NCBI GenBank assembly: GCA_011389575.1
Contig: JAABUB010000033.1
Location: forward strand, 1-36,301
Source: Desulfotignum sp.
Lineage (GTDB): Bacteria; Desulfobacterota; Desulfobacteria; Desulfobacterales; Desulfobacteraceae
DNA: 36,301 nt
Direction of reading: 5' to 3'
Of this stretch, positions 25,198 to 34,026 are shown piece after piece. The notes under the pieces were generated by a model. That model was given only the letters and a program-made list of their open reading frames with translations. It was not told the DNA's origin and made no database searches. A program made the position numbers and the translations under genes. Every line of letters begins with the position of its first letter. The first letter of the stretch is position 1.

Positions 25198-25637
25198 AAA
25201 ATATAGGGAACCTTCAAGTTATAGGATTTATACACAACAAATGTTTCCACCGACCGTACCCCCTCAATTTTGGAGATCTCTTCTGTGTAAAATTCCAGAA
25301 GACCGAATCCTTTTTTAAACAGTACCAGGATTATCAGGTCAAATCTTCCCGTGACCACGCTTGCGGAAATAACCCCTTTGAGCCGGCTTATTTCCGCCCC
25401 TTTTTCCACCAGGTTCATTTCAGACAGTTTGATGCCGATGATGACCACCCGGTGTCCGGGGAGGGTGGCAGGGTCCACAAGGCCGCAGATTTCCAGAACC
25501 CCTTCCTCCTGGAGCTTGTTGACCCTGGAGCGGACCGTATTTTCGGTAATCTGCAGTTTGTCTGCAATTTTTTTAAAAGATCTTTTTCCGTCTTTCAGTT
25601 CCCTGATGATATCAATATTGGTTTTGTCAATTTTCAT
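25194..25637 (-). CDS. Lrp/AsnC family transcriptional regulator
   Basis: A 147-residue regulator. Residues ~5-50 form an N-terminal helix-turn-helix (IIRELKDGKRSFKKIADKL, ENTVRSRVNKLQEEGVL), and ~65-147 a RAM effector/oligomerisation domain (GRFDLIILVLFK, EGVRSVETFVVY). Lrp-family proteins sense amino acids as octamers. It lies 70 bases upstream of gcvT on the same strand and diverges from lpdA, so it probably controls the glycine-cleavage genes and may sense glycine or a related amino acid; this is context inference. A good promoter (25697-25725) lies upstream. Confidence 0.9.
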   Translation of the reverse strand: MKIDKTNIDIIRELKDGKRSFKKIADKLQITENTVRSRVNKLQEEGVLEICGLVDPATLPGHRVVIIGIKLSEMNLVEKGAEISRLKGVISASVVTGRFDLIILVLFKKGFGLLEFYTEEISKIEGVRSVETFVVYKSYNLKVPYIF

Positions 25638-25696
25638 TCTGCCTCTTTTTGCGCTGAAGAAATGATGAAAACATGAAATTTTTTTAATTATCTTGA

Positions 25697-25725
25697 AATT
25701 TAGACCAGTATAATGATAATGTCAA
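25697..25725 (-). promoter_or_regulatory. promoter of the Lrp-family gene (possibly of the gcv operon)
   Basis: On the minus strand a perfect TTGACA (25720-25725) is 17 bases from TAAATT (25697-25702). It lies in a 200-base AT-rich region shared with divergent lpdA; autoregulation by the Lrp protein would fit. A plus-strand TATAAT at 25709-25714 has no good -35. Confidence 0.5.
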
Positions 25726-25837
25726 TTAATTTTTAGAAAACTTCTGGAAATAGAAATTTTAATTAAAAAATCAATGAAATTCCTTTAAAACAGGGAAAAA
25801 GTTCGCAAAAAAATCCATTATTATAAAGGAGCATGAA

Positions 25838-27271
25838 ATGGGTGAAAAAATCATTGTTGTGGGCGGAGGACCAGGTGGTTATGTGGCGGCATTGCGGGCT
25901 GCATCGCTGGGAGGGGAGGTCACGCTCATTGAAAAAGAAAATTTGGGAGGCACCTGCCTGAACTGGGGATGTATTCCTTCCAAAATCATGAAGAACACGG
26001 CAGACATTTTGCTCAAATGCCGCAAAGCAAAAGATTTCGGCATCCATGTGGAAGGCAGTGTGCTGCCTGATATGGCCGGGCTTATGGCCAGGAAACAAAA
26101 AATTCTGCAATCCCAGCGCACCGGTATTGCCGGGTTGCTTCAGGGCAGAAAAGTGGCTGTTGAAAAAGGATGCGGCCGCATCACCGGCATGGGAACAGCA
26201 CAGGTCACCGCTGCAGAGGGCAGCACCACAGCTCTGAGCTGGGACAAACTCATCATTGCCACCGGCACCACACCCATGAATGTGCCGGATTTTGCCTTTG
26301 ACGGCAAAAAAATTCTGTCCTCCAATGATATCCTGGTTCTGGACCATGTCCCTGAATCCATGACCATTGTGGGGGGCGGGGTGATCGGATGTGAATTTGC
26401 CTGTATTTTCGCCGCCTTGGGCACAAAGGTGACGGTGGTGGAGGCCATGTCCAGGCTGCTGCCCCTGCCGTCGGTGGACACATCCATATCCAGACTGCTG
26501 CTGCGGGAGATGAAAAAACAAAAAATCACGGTGTTCTGCGATACGGTTGTCACCGCCTGTGACACATCAGCCCAAGGGTGCCGCATTTCCCTGTCCAAAA
26601 GTCCGTTTACCGACAATCTCAAGGCAAAAGATCCCAAAACCGATACCCTGTCTTCTGACCTCATGGCGGTGTGCATCGGCAGAACCCCTGTGTCCTCTGA
26701 CCTGGGCCTTGAAACTGTCGGCCTGCACACCCTGGGACCAGGATGGATTCCTGTCAATGACCGCATGGAAACTGAAGTGGAAAATGTCTATGCCATCGGA
26801 GATATCCTGGGACCGTCCCGGGTGATGCTGGCCCATGTGGCCTCCCATGAAGGTCTGGTGGCAGCAGGCAATGCCATGGGACAAGATGATATCATGTCTT
26901 ACAATGCCGTGCCCGGTGCTATTTTCACCATGCCGGAAATAGGTACCGTGGGATTAAGCGAAGATGAGGCCCTGAAAAACAGTATGGACATTGCCAGTGC
27001 ATCCGTCAATTTCCGGGTGCTGGGCAAGGCCCATGCCATTGATGAGATCGCCGGGGAAGCCAAAATGGTTGTGGAAAAAGATACCGGCCGGGTTTTAGGG
27101 GTCCATCTCATCGGTGCCCATGCCACCGACCTGATTGCCGAAGCCACCCTGGCAGTTGAAAAAGGGCTGACCGCACAGGATATGGCCCATACCATCCATG
27201 CCCATCCCACCATGGCGGAAATCATGGGGGAGGTGGCTTCCAAGACGGTGGGCATGCCGGTGCACGGGTAG
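25838..27271 (+). CDS. lpdA: dihydrolipoyl dehydrogenase
   Basis: A 477-residue FAD disulfide reductase that reoxidises dihydrolipoyl-GcvH with NAD+. FAD-binding GGGPGGYVAALRAA opens the protein; the redox pair is C40/C45 (GGTCLNWGCIPSK); the NAD-binding GGGVIGCEFACIFA and FAD motif YAIGDILG follow; the His/Glu dyad is in HAHPTMAE near the end. AAGGAG precedes the ATG. It is divergent from the regulator of the gcv operon, so it most likely serves as the L protein for glycine cleavage. Other lipoyl complexes elsewhere in the genome could share it. Confidence 0.95.
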   Translation: MGEKIIVVGGGPGGYVAALRAASLGGEVTLIEKENLGGTCLNWGCIPSKIMKNTADILLKCRKAKDFGIHVEGSVLPDMAGLMARKQKILQSQRTGIAGLLQGRKVAVEKGCGRITGMGTAQVTAAEGSTTALSWDKLIIATGTTPMNVPDFAFDGKKILSSNDILVLDHVPESMTIVGGGVIGCEFACIFAALGTKVTVVEAMSRLLPLPSVDTSISRLLLREMKKQKITVFCDTVVTACDTSAQGCRISLSKSPFTDNLKAKDPKTDTLSSDLMAVCIGRTPVSSDLGLETVGLHTLGPGWIPVNDRMETEVENVYAIGDILGPSRVMLAHVASHEGLVAAGNAMGQDDIMSYNAVPGAIFTMPEIGTVGLSEDEALKNSMDIASASVNFRVLGKAHAIDEIAGEAKMVVEKDTGRVLGVHLIGAHATDLIAEATLAVEKGLTAQDMAHTIHAHPTMAEIMGEVASKTVGMPVHG

Positions 27272-27309
27272 CGACCGCGCTTTGTTTGTATATACAAAAT
27301 AGTGATGTA

Positions 27310-28023
27310 TCAGGCGCCCAGATAGGCTTTTTTCACATCCGGGTTATCAAGAAGTTCATTGGAAGGTCCTTCCAGCACCAGGGATCCGTTTTCAATAACA
27401 TACCCCCGCTGGGCGAATTTCAGGGCCAGCCTGGCGTTCTGTTCCACCAGCAGAATGGTGGTGCCCAGTTTGTTGATCTCCCTGAGGGCATCAAACATGT
27501 CCAGCATGAGCAGCGGTGCCAGTCCCATGGAGGGTTCATCCAGAAGCATCATCTGGTGTCCGGACATATACCCTCTGCCAACGGCCAGCATCTGCTGCTC
27601 ACCGCCGGACAGGGTGCCTGCCAGCTGGTGGCGGCGTTCTTCCAAGCGCGGAAACAGGTCAAACACCCATTTTCGGTCCGTTTCTATCTGATCTTTGTCT
27701 TTTCTGGCAAAACAGGCCAGTGTCAGGTTTTCCGTCACGGTGAGGTTTCCAAAAATACGGCGGCCTTCCGGCACATGGGAGATCCCCAGTTTTGACACCA
27801 CCTTGTCTGCCGAATATTTTAAAATGTTCTGGCCGTTAAATTCCATAACAGATCCGGATTCACAGGGGATCATCCGGGAAATGGCCCGCAGGGTGGTGCT
27901 TTTGCCGGCACCGTTGGCACCGATGATGGTGAGGATTTCTCCGGCTGCCACGGAAAAACTGATGCCGTGAAGGGCTTTGATGTTGCCGTAGGATACGTTC
28001 AGGTTTTGGATGTTCAGCTGCAT
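27310..28023 (-). CDS. livF: branched-chain amino acid ABC transporter ATP-binding protein LivF
   Basis: A 237-residue ABC ATPase of the high-affinity branched-chain amino acid uptake (HAAT) class. Walker A is GANGAGKST (35-43), signature LSGGEQQ, and Walker B MLLDEPSMGLAPLL. The ATG overlaps the livG stop by one base. LivF and LivG form the ATPase pair at the inner-membrane face. The end converges on lpdA across a 38-base gap that contains a 14-bp AT palindrome (27285-27298). Substrate identity (Leu/Ile/Val or other amide/amino acid) cannot be told from the sequence. Confidence 0.95.
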   Translation of the reverse strand: MQLNIQNLNVSYGNIKALHGISFSVAAGEILTIIGANGAGKSTTLRAISRMIPCESGSVMEFNGQNILKYSADKVVSKLGISHVPEGRRIFGNLTVTENLTLACFARKDKDQIETDRKWVFDLFPRLEERRHQLAGTLSGGEQQMLAVGRGYMSGHQMMLLDEPSMGLAPLLMLDMFDALREINKLGTTILLVEQNARLALKFAQRGYVIENGSLVLEGPSNELLDNPDVKKAYLGA

Positions 28024-28796
28024 CAGGTCATATCCTCCTTGCCCAGATAGGCTTCTATCACCCGGGGGTTGTTCTGGATTTCTTCAGGCGGGCCTTCGGC
28101 GATCACTTCCCCGAACACCAGGGTCTGGATGGATTCACACAGTTCCATGACAAATTTCATGCGGTGTTCTATCAGAAAAATCGCCACATTGAAATCCTGG
28201 TGCACCTGGCGGATGATGCGGATCATTTTCACCAGTTCATCAGGGGTCATACCGGCGGTGGGCTCATCTAAAAACAGCACTTTGGGATTGGTGGCCATGG
28301 CCCGGGCCATTTCCACCCGGCGCTGGGCCCCGTAAGGCAGGCTTGTCACAAGATCGTCGGCATATTTTTCGATATCAAACAGTTCCATGAGGTGATCAGC
28401 ATTTTCCCTGACCTGGTTTTCCTGTTCCCGGCAGGCACGAGAGTTGAAAAACGCACCGAACAGCCCATAGTCCAGCTGCGAATAATGGGCCATGCGGATA
28501 TGGTCCACCACATTCATATGCCGCCATAACGCCAGGTTCTGGAATGTTCTGCCCAGGCCCATGGCGGCAATCTGATTGGTTTCCAGGCCTTTTATGTTTT
28601 TGTTTTCCAGCAGGATCTCCCCTTCAGTGGGGGTGTACACCCCTGTGATCAGGTTGAAAATAGTGGTTTTTCCGGCCCCGTTGGGACCGATGAGGCCGAA
28701 AATCTGTCTGGGTGCAAGGTTCAGGTTATAGTTATGAACAGCCCGCAGCCCGCCGAAAAAATGGGTCATGTTTTCAACATGCAGCAGTGCGGTCAT
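28023..28796 (-). CDS. livG: branched-chain amino acid ABC transporter ATP-binding protein LivG
   Basis: A 257-residue ABC ATPase. Walker A is GPNGAGKTT (37-45), and Walker B KVLFLDEPTAGMTPDE follows a somewhat degenerate signature region (TSLPYGAQRRVEMARAM, where LSYGxQRR is usual). The C-terminal EVIAEGPPEEIQNNPRVIEAYLG is typical of LivG. The frame is open to 28925, but the ATG at 28794-28796 begins at the conserved start, has AGGAG upstream and overlaps the livM stop in an ATGA arrangement, so the longer form is rejected. Confidence 0.95.
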   Translation of the reverse strand: MTALLHVENMTHFFGGLRAVHNYNLNLAPRQIFGLIGPNGAGKTTIFNLITGVYTPTEGEILLENKNIKGLETNQIAAMGLGRTFQNLALWRHMNVVDHIRMAHYSQLDYGLFGAFFNSRACREQENQVRENADHLMELFDIEKYADDLVTSLPYGAQRRVEMARAMATNPKVLFLDEPTAGMTPDELVKMIRIIRQVHQDFNVAIFLIEHRMKFVMELCESIQTLVFGEVIAEGPPEEIQNNPRVIEAYLGKEDMT

Positions 28797-30073
28797 GGGG
28801 ACACTCCTTGTTGGCGTTTGTGTTTGGCTTCCAGCAGTTTTTTTGCATTGATCTCTGTAAAGGAGATCAGCCCATAGGGCCTGAATATCATGACAAAAAT
28901 CAGAATCAAGGGAATGATGATCCATTTGAACAGTTCCAGGGGCCGCAAAGCCTCACCCAGCACATTGATACTCACCGCACCCACAATGGAGCCCACAATG
29001 GAATTGAGTCCGCCAAAGTATACCATGGCAAGAATTTCCGCCAGGCGGTTGATGCTGAACATGCCCGGATTGATATAGGTGAGCACATGGGCAAAAAGTC
29101 CCCCGGCAATCCCGGCCCAGAAGGCACCGAACATAAAGGCGGTCATTTTGGTTTTACGGGTTTTAACGGTCATGGATTCCGCTGCTGCTTCATCATCTCT
29201 CACCGTGTTCAATGCCTTGCCCAGAATTGAGGTGACAAAGTTATGGATGACCCAGATGCACAGCAGGGTCCAGAAGAAAATGACGGGCAGAGGGGCAAGA
29301 TCCGGCTGGCCTCCCATACCCCTGGCCCCGCCGATGATGTTCAGGTTTTCAATAGCGGATTTGACAATAAACATGAATGCCAATGAAATAATGGCCAGGT
29401 AATCACCCCTGGTGCGAAAAGAGGGAATGGCCACGGCCAGAGAACCGATGGCGGCAGCTGCTCCCCCTGCCAGCAGCACCAGCGGAAAAAGAAAGGGACC
29501 CAGGCCCGGCGGCAGCAGGGCAGCGCCGAAAATTTTGTCGTTGGTGAACAGCATCAGGGTAAGAATGGAAGACACATATGCCCCCAGGGCCATGAATCCG
29601 GGGTGGGAACAGGAAAATTCTCCCTGGTATCCATTGATCACATTGACACTTACCGTGAGAATAATGGAGACAAGGGTGAGTTTGACCACCAGAACCCGGT
29701 AATCATTTATACCGGCCCATAAATGGAGGATGGCATAAAAACAGACCAGGTGAATGACAGCGGAAAGCCACAGCGGCAATTTTTCCAGCAGGGCTGCTCC
29801 GGGGTTGGTGAAAACACTGGAAATCTTTGCCACCAACAGTACCGGAATAACGTATACAATCAGGTCATAGGCAAGGGCACCCGGTATCATCACTGGTTCC
29901 TTGAGCATGATCAGTGCCCCGAACAGCACCGGTATCTTGGGCAGACCCAGATAATAGGAGATATAGTCATATCCCCAGTAATATTCAATCAGCACCGCTG
30001 TGAGGATGCCCAGAAACCACCCCAGCATGGGGACAGTCGAAAATATTTGTCGAAATTTTTTTGCAATTCCCAT
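28793..30073 (-). CDS. livM: branched-chain amino acid ABC transporter permease LivM
   Basis: A 426-residue polytopic permease. About ten hydrophobic segments are visible, with the family loop GYQGEFSCSHPGFMALGAYVSS and RTRGDYLAIISLAFMFI, and the EAA-like cytoplasmic region (GKALNTVRDDEAAAESM). LivM is commonly longer than LivH, as here; the first ~110 residues are an extra membrane region. Start ATG has AGGAA upstream. It lies 31 bases after livH. Confidence 0.93.
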   Translation of the reverse strand: MGIAKKFRQIFSTVPMLGWFLGILTAVLIEYYWGYDYISYYLGLPKIPVLFGALIMLKEPVMIPGALAYDLIVYVIPVLLVAKISSVFTNPGAALLEKLPLWLSAVIHLVCFYAILHLWAGINDYRVLVVKLTLVSIILTVSVNVINGYQGEFSCSHPGFMALGAYVSSILTLMLFTNDKIFGAALLPPGLGPFLFPLVLLAGGAAAAIGSLAVAIPSFRTRGDYLAIISLAFMFIVKSAIENLNIIGGARGMGGQPDLAPLPVIFFWTLLCIWVIHNFVTSILGKALNTVRDDEAAAESMTVKTRKTKMTAFMFGAFWAGIAGGLFAHVLTYINPGMFSINRLAEILAMVYFGGLNSIVGSIVGAVSINVLGEALRPLELFKWIIIPLILIFVMIFRPYGLISFTEINAKKLLEAKHKRQQGVSP

Positions 30074-30104
30074 TTGATGTTCCTGTGTGTGTAGGGTCCA
30101 GAAT

Positions 30105-31040
30105 TTAAAGCCGAAGTTTGGTGCTGTGTTCCATTCCGAAAAACCCCCTGGGCCTGAAGGTCAGGATGATCAGGATAATGGAATAGGCTATGAAATCCCG
30201 CAGGGTGGATGGAAAAACCGTGGCCACAAAGATCTCGATGAATCCCAGCAGATATCCGGCCAGGGCAGCTCCCTTGATGGAGCCGCGTCCTCCCAAAATG
30301 GCTGCCACAAATGCTTTCCAGCCCAGCAGCACCCCCATGTAGGGATCCAGGATGGGATAGGCCTGGCCGTAGAGAATGCCGGCCACCGATGCCAGGCCTG
30401 CGCCCACCGCAAAGGTCAAAGGCGCAATGATATTGATGGAAACCCCCATAAGGGGAACCGCCAGAAAATCGTATGACATGGCCCGCATGGCCATACCCCA
30501 TTTGGTTTTCTGGATAAATGCGTGCAGGCCCAGCATGAGCAGCAGGGAAATGATGATGATCATGGCCTTGACATTGGTGATATAGATACCCCCGATATGG
30601 TAGTTGACCTTTTCCATCAACGGTGGAAAGCTCAATCGCTTGGCACCCAGCATGATCAGGATGGTGGTTTCAAAAATGATACCGATCATCAGACCGGTGA
30701 TGGCGGCAGATGCCCGGGGGGCCTGGCGCAGAGGCCGGTATCCTGCCACTTCCACAAACACCCCGATCCAGGATGCCAGAAACATGGTCACCACCACTGT
30801 GGCCAGAAAAATCACCGGCGGTGGCACCAAACCGGTTAAAACCGCCAGAAACACGGTGGCAATGCCAAAGCCGATATAGGTTCCCACCATGAAGATGTCG
30901 CCGTGGGCAAAATTGAACAGCATCAATACCCCGTAGACCATGGAATATCCAATGGAAATAACGGCATAAAAGCTGCCCCGCTGCAAGGCATTGATGATGT
31001 TCTGCAGAATATAATAAAAGTATTCTATCAAGGGTTCCAT
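30105..31040 (-). CDS. livH: branched-chain amino acid ABC transporter permease LivH
   Basis: A 311-residue inner-membrane permease with eight or so hydrophobic segments. Family features include NALQRGSFYAVISIGYSMVYG and LMLFNFAHGDIFMVGTYIGF near the N-terminus, GWKAFVAAILGGRGSIKGA in the cytoplasmic coupling region, and FRPRGFFG at the C-terminus. AGGAG precedes the ATG. It is separated from livK by 92 bases that contain a perfect hairpin (31066-31099). Confidence 0.95.
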   Translation of the reverse strand: MEPLIEYFYYILQNIINALQRGSFYAVISIGYSMVYGVLMLFNFAHGDIFMVGTYIGFGIATVFLAVLTGLVPPPVIFLATVVVTMFLASWIGVFVEVAGYRPLRQAPRASAAITGLMIGIIFETTILIMLGAKRLSFPPLMEKVNYHIGGIYITNVKAMIIIISLLLMLGLHAFIQKTKWGMAMRAMSYDFLAVPLMGVSINIIAPLTFAVGAGLASVAGILYGQAYPILDPYMGVLLGWKAFVAAILGGRGSIKGAALAGYLLGFIEIFVATVFPSTLRDFIAYSIILIILTFRPRGFFGMEHSTKLRL

Positions 31041-31065
31041 TCACCGACTCCTGTTGGATTGGACA

Positions 31066-31099
31066 ACTGCTGCAGGTCTGAAACAAGACCTGCAGCAGT
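31066..31099 (-). promoter_or_regulatory. intercistronic hairpin between livK and livH
   Basis: ACTGCTGCAGGTCT (31066-31079) pairs perfectly with 31086-31099 around a six-base loop. No T run follows it on the minus strand, so it is more likely an mRNA 3'-end stabiliser or partial attenuator after livK than a full terminator. Confidence 0.7.
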
Positions 31100-31132
31100 G
31101 TAATACAGTTTAATGGACAAAGATTTCAAGAA

Positions 31133-32308
31133 TCAGGGGCAGCTGGAGCTGTAAAATTCAAATTCTCCCTGGTTGTTTATTTTGACGATGACCGCACATT
31201 TAATGGGATCTCCTTCTTCGGTAAAGGTCATTTTACCGGTGATGCCGTCAAAGTTTTCGATCCGGGTCAAAGCATCTCTGACCGCTTCTCTGTCTTTTTC
31301 GATACGGCCGGTGAGTTTGCCGGCATCCTGGATGGCCTGTTGGGCCAACTGCAGGGAATCCCAGGTGAGGGCGGCCACATCATCAGGGGTATATCCATAT
31401 GTTTTTTCATACCGGTCAATAAAGGCTTTGGTGTCCCCCTTGGCGCCGGCTGCTGCATAATGGGAGGAAAAGAACAGGCCATGGCAGGCTTCTCCGCACA
31501 GTTCAACCAACTCAGCTGAGCCCCAGGAATCAGATCCCACAATGGGGCCTTCCCAGCCCAGGTCTTTGGCCTGGCGGACGATCAGGGGTACTTCATTGTA
31601 ATACTGGGGGGTGAACAGCACCTGGGCACCGGATTTCACAATCTTGGTAAGCTGGGAGGAAAAATCCGTATCCTTGGTGGTAAAACTTTCATAGGCCACA
31701 ACACTGCCTTCCCCGTGTTTTGCTTCCCAGGCATCTTTGAATACTTCAGCCAGTCCCTTGGGATAGTCGGATGCCACATCATAGAGAACTGCCGCTTTTG
31801 TGAATCCGAATTCATCTGTGATGAAATTGGCCACAACCGGTCCCTGGAAAGGATCCAGAAAACAGCCCCGGAAGACATAGGGCCGGTCCAGGGTGGTGTC
31901 GGGATTGGTGGACCAGGGACTGATCATCACGGTTTTGTATTTGTTTGCCACCTCTCCTGCAGGCACCGCCTGTTTGGAGGACTGGGGTCCGATGATGGCC
32001 AGCACATCATCCTGGGAAATCATTTTGGTGTTTGCCTTTACAGCAGATTCCGCCTTGGATTCATTGTCTTCAATAACCAGTTCCACATCGTACTTTTTAC
32101 CACCCACTTCCAGACCGCCGGCTTTTTCGATATCTTCCAGCCACATCTGGGCAGCGTACTTGGTTCCTTCCCCCACCTTGGGAATGTCACCTGTCAGGGG
32201 GGCGTTGATGCCGATTTTAATGATGGTTTTTCTGGCGGCAAAGGCCAGAGAAGAAAAAAACATGGCCACAGAAAAGGCCACAACCGTTAGAACAGCAATC
32301 TTTCGCAT
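31133..32308 (-). CDS. livK: branched-chain amino acid-type ABC transporter substrate-binding protein
   Basis: A 391-residue periplasmic binding protein. A classical signal peptide (MRKIAVLTVVAFSVAMFF...SLAFA) is followed by KIGINAPLTGDIPKVGEGT, the start of the mature Leu/Ile/Val-binding fold; AIIGPQSSKQAVPAGEVANK and MISPWSTNP form the ligand-binding region. The frame is open to 32476, but GGAGG sits ahead of the ATG at 32306-32308, which begins the signal peptide. It is the first gene of the liv operon. Whether it binds branched-chain or other amino acids, or amides, cannot be settled here. Confidence 0.95.
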   Translation of the reverse strand: MRKIAVLTVVAFSVAMFFSSLAFAARKTIIKIGINAPLTGDIPKVGEGTKYAAQMWLEDIEKAGGLEVGGKKYDVELVIEDNESKAESAVKANTKMISQDDVLAIIGPQSSKQAVPAGEVANKYKTVMISPWSTNPDTTLDRPYVFRGCFLDPFQGPVVANFITDEFGFTKAAVLYDVASDYPKGLAEVFKDAWEAKHGEGSVVAYESFTTKDTDFSSQLTKIVKSGAQVLFTPQYYNEVPLIVRQAKDLGWEGPIVGSDSWGSAELVELCGEACHGLFFSSHYAAAGAKGDTKAFIDRYEKTYGYTPDDVAALTWDSLQLAQQAIQDAGKLTGRIEKDREAVRDALTRIENFDGITGKMTFTEEGDPIKCAVIVKINNQGEFEFYSSSCP

Positions 32309-32399
32309 ACTTCCTCCTTTACAAAAACGATTAAAAGATTTGGATTTTCCATGGCAAAAGAAAACCGATTGCAAAAATCCAAAATATCCGGACCAACAT

Positions 32400-32473
32400 T
32401 TTGGTAAAACAGCATGAAATAGATTCACTGTTCCAAAAAAACAGCAGGGATGCAATGAATCTTTGGTAAAACA
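32400..32473. repeat. 12-bp direct repeat upstream of livK
   Basis: TTTGGTAAAACA occurs at 32400-32411 and again at 32462-32473, 62 bases apart (about six helical turns). The pair lies in the livK upstream region and could be a regulator site for the adjacent activator, but this is unproven. Confidence 0.45.
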
Positions 32474-32544
32474 CAAGTTATTTCTATATGTAAAAACCGG
32501 GCTGAAGTAAAGAAATAATATGCTTGTCCCGGTAAGAATTTTTT

Positions 32545-33624
32545 TTATTTGCTCGGGGGGTCGATTTCAAATTCAGTCATTTTATACAACAGGGTCTTAT
32601 AACTGACCTTGAGGATTTTGGCAGCCCTGGACCGGTTCCATCCCACTTTGTCCAGCACAAAAGCGATCACTTCTTTTTCCACCCGGTCTGAGGCCTTTTT
32701 TTTGATTTTTTTCAAGGAGATGTCCTGAAACAGTTTATCAGAACTGGTGGACAGATCCACAAACTGGGATATCAGACTGGTCTGGTCATTGGCAAAATCC
32801 GGATGAACATTGTTGTTACCTCCGGGATCGAATTGTGACCGGGGTGGTGTCTGGGAAACTATGCCATGGTTTTCTTCTGATGGCATCTCATCAAATATTT
32901 TTTCCCAGGAGTTGAGGACCATCTGTTTTTTGATGCAGTTCTGCAGCTGTCGCACATTGCCGGGCCAGGGATAATTGCACAGTCTTGTCATGGTATCTGC
33001 ATCAGGTTTGCTGCCCTGGTTGTTGGGATACTCAGATTTATAGAGTCTGTAATAATATTCAACCAAAGCCGGAATATCTTCTTTGCGTTCCCGCAAAGGG
33101 GGAATATCAATTTTAATAATATTGAGCCGGTAAAACAGGTCTTCTCTGAATTGTTTCTGTTTTATCCGCTGCTCCAGGTCATGGTTGGTGGCGGCAATAA
33201 CCCATACATCTGTTTTAAAATCCTGGTCTGATCCCAGGGGTGAAAATTCACCGCTCTGGAGCACATGGAGCATTTTGGACTGCAAAGACAGGGGCATATC
33301 CCCGATCTCGTCTAGAAAAAGTACCCCCTTGTGGGCAGCCTGAAATTTGCCGGACCTTTTTTTGTGGGCACCGGTGAATGCCCCTTTTTCATATCCGTAC
33401 AATTCACTTTCAAGAAGGGTTTCAGGCAGGGCTGCACAATTGATTTTTACAAAATTATGTGCGGTTCTGGGGGATTCTTCATACAGATTTTGTGCCACCA
33501 CCTCTTTGCCCACCCCGGTTTCCCCTGTGATCAAAACATTCAGACAGGTATTGGCCACATGGTTGATCAGTTCCTTGATCTTGAGTAATGATTTGCTGAC
33601 GCCAATAAACGGTGTTGTGGTCAT
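32545..33624 (-). CDS. sigma-54-dependent transcriptional activator (AAA+ and Fis-type HTH, no sensor domain)
   Basis: A 359-residue enhancer-binding protein. The AAA+ domain begins almost at residue 1: Walker A GETGVGKE (34-41), the sigma-54 contact loop GAFTGA (81-86), Walker B VLFLDEIGDM (101-110) and the R-finger region REDLFYRLN (~160). A 75-residue low-complexity linker leads to a Fis-type helix-turn-helix at ~315-352 (WNRSRAAKILKVSYKTLLYKM). With no receiver, GAF or PAS domain, regulation must come from a partner, and the CheY-like gene nine bases upstream is the obvious candidate. I could not find a clear -24/-12 promoter ahead of livK. Confidence 0.92.
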   Translation of the reverse strand: MTTTPFIGVSKSLLKIKELINHVANTCLNVLITGETGVGKEVVAQNLYEESPRTAHNFVKINCAALPETLLESELYGYEKGAFTGAHKKRSGKFQAAHKGVLFLDEIGDMPLSLQSKMLHVLQSGEFSPLGSDQDFKTDVWVIAATNHDLEQRIKQKQFREDLFYRLNIIKIDIPPLRERKEDIPALVEYYYRLYKSEYPNNQGSKPDADTMTRLCNYPWPGNVRQLQNCIKKQMVLNSWEKIFDEMPSEENHGIVSQTPPRSQFDPGGNNNVHPDFANDQTSLISQFVDLSTSSDKLFQDISLKKIKKKASDRVEKEVIAFVLDKVGWNRSRAAKILKVSYKTLLYKMTEFEIDPPSK

Positions 33625-33633
33625 GATACGATT

Positions 33634-34026
33634 TTACTCTTGTTTTTTTTGGTTGCCGTTGTCCAGGAGTCCGGTGATTTTTTCTTCAATTTTGAACAGG
33701 TCCACCGGTTTGAACAGCACCACATCTGCCCGGGCTTCAGAAGCCAGAGCGCCGGGCTGGTCGCCATAGCCTGTCATGGCTATGATTTTAAGATCGGGAT
33801 ATTCTTTTTTCACAATGGAAATCAGCCCGACCCCGCTGATGTTGGGCATGACAAGATCGGTGATCAAACAATCAAAATCATGGTTTTTTTCCCTGAGCAG
33901 TTTTAATGCGGCAAAACCGTCCACCGCTGTTTTGACTTCATACCCCATGGAATTGAAAAATTCATAAAAGGTGGACAAAATATCTTTATTGTCATCAACT
34001 ATTAACAAACGGACGGGGTCAGCCAT
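33634..34026 (-). CDS. stand-alone CheY-like response regulator receiver
   Basis: A 130-residue single receiver domain. The acidic pair is D11-D12 (LLIVDDNKD), the phosphorylated Asp is D57 (CLITDLVMPNISG), T85 (IIAMTGYG) and K106 (VLFKPVDL) complete the site. The frame is open to 34170, but the ATG at 34024-34026 gives the usual start (MADPVRLLIVDDN). No output domain is fused; it is followed nine bases later by a sigma-54 activator lacking its own receiver. The two may work as a split response regulator. No histidine kinase is in the window. Confidence 0.9.
   Translation of the reverse strand: MADPVRLLIVDDNKDILSTFYEFFNSMGYEVKTAVDGFAALKLLREKNHDFDCLITDLVMPNISGVGLISIVKKEYPDLKIIAMTGYGDQPGALASEARADVVLFKPVDLFKIEEKITGLLDNGNQKKQE

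Noticed and set aside
25143-25676. Plus-strand 177-codon frame over the Lrp gene
   Set aside because: Antisense shadow of a clear Lrp/AsnC protein.
27285-27298. 14-bp AT palindrome TTTGTATATACAAA between lpdA and livF
   Set aside because: Short, all A/T apart from two pairs, and no further evidence for an operator or terminator.
32309-32544. Sigma-54 (-24/-12) promoter for livK
   Set aside because: I looked on the minus strand for GG-N10-GC with flanking consensus and found no acceptable match.
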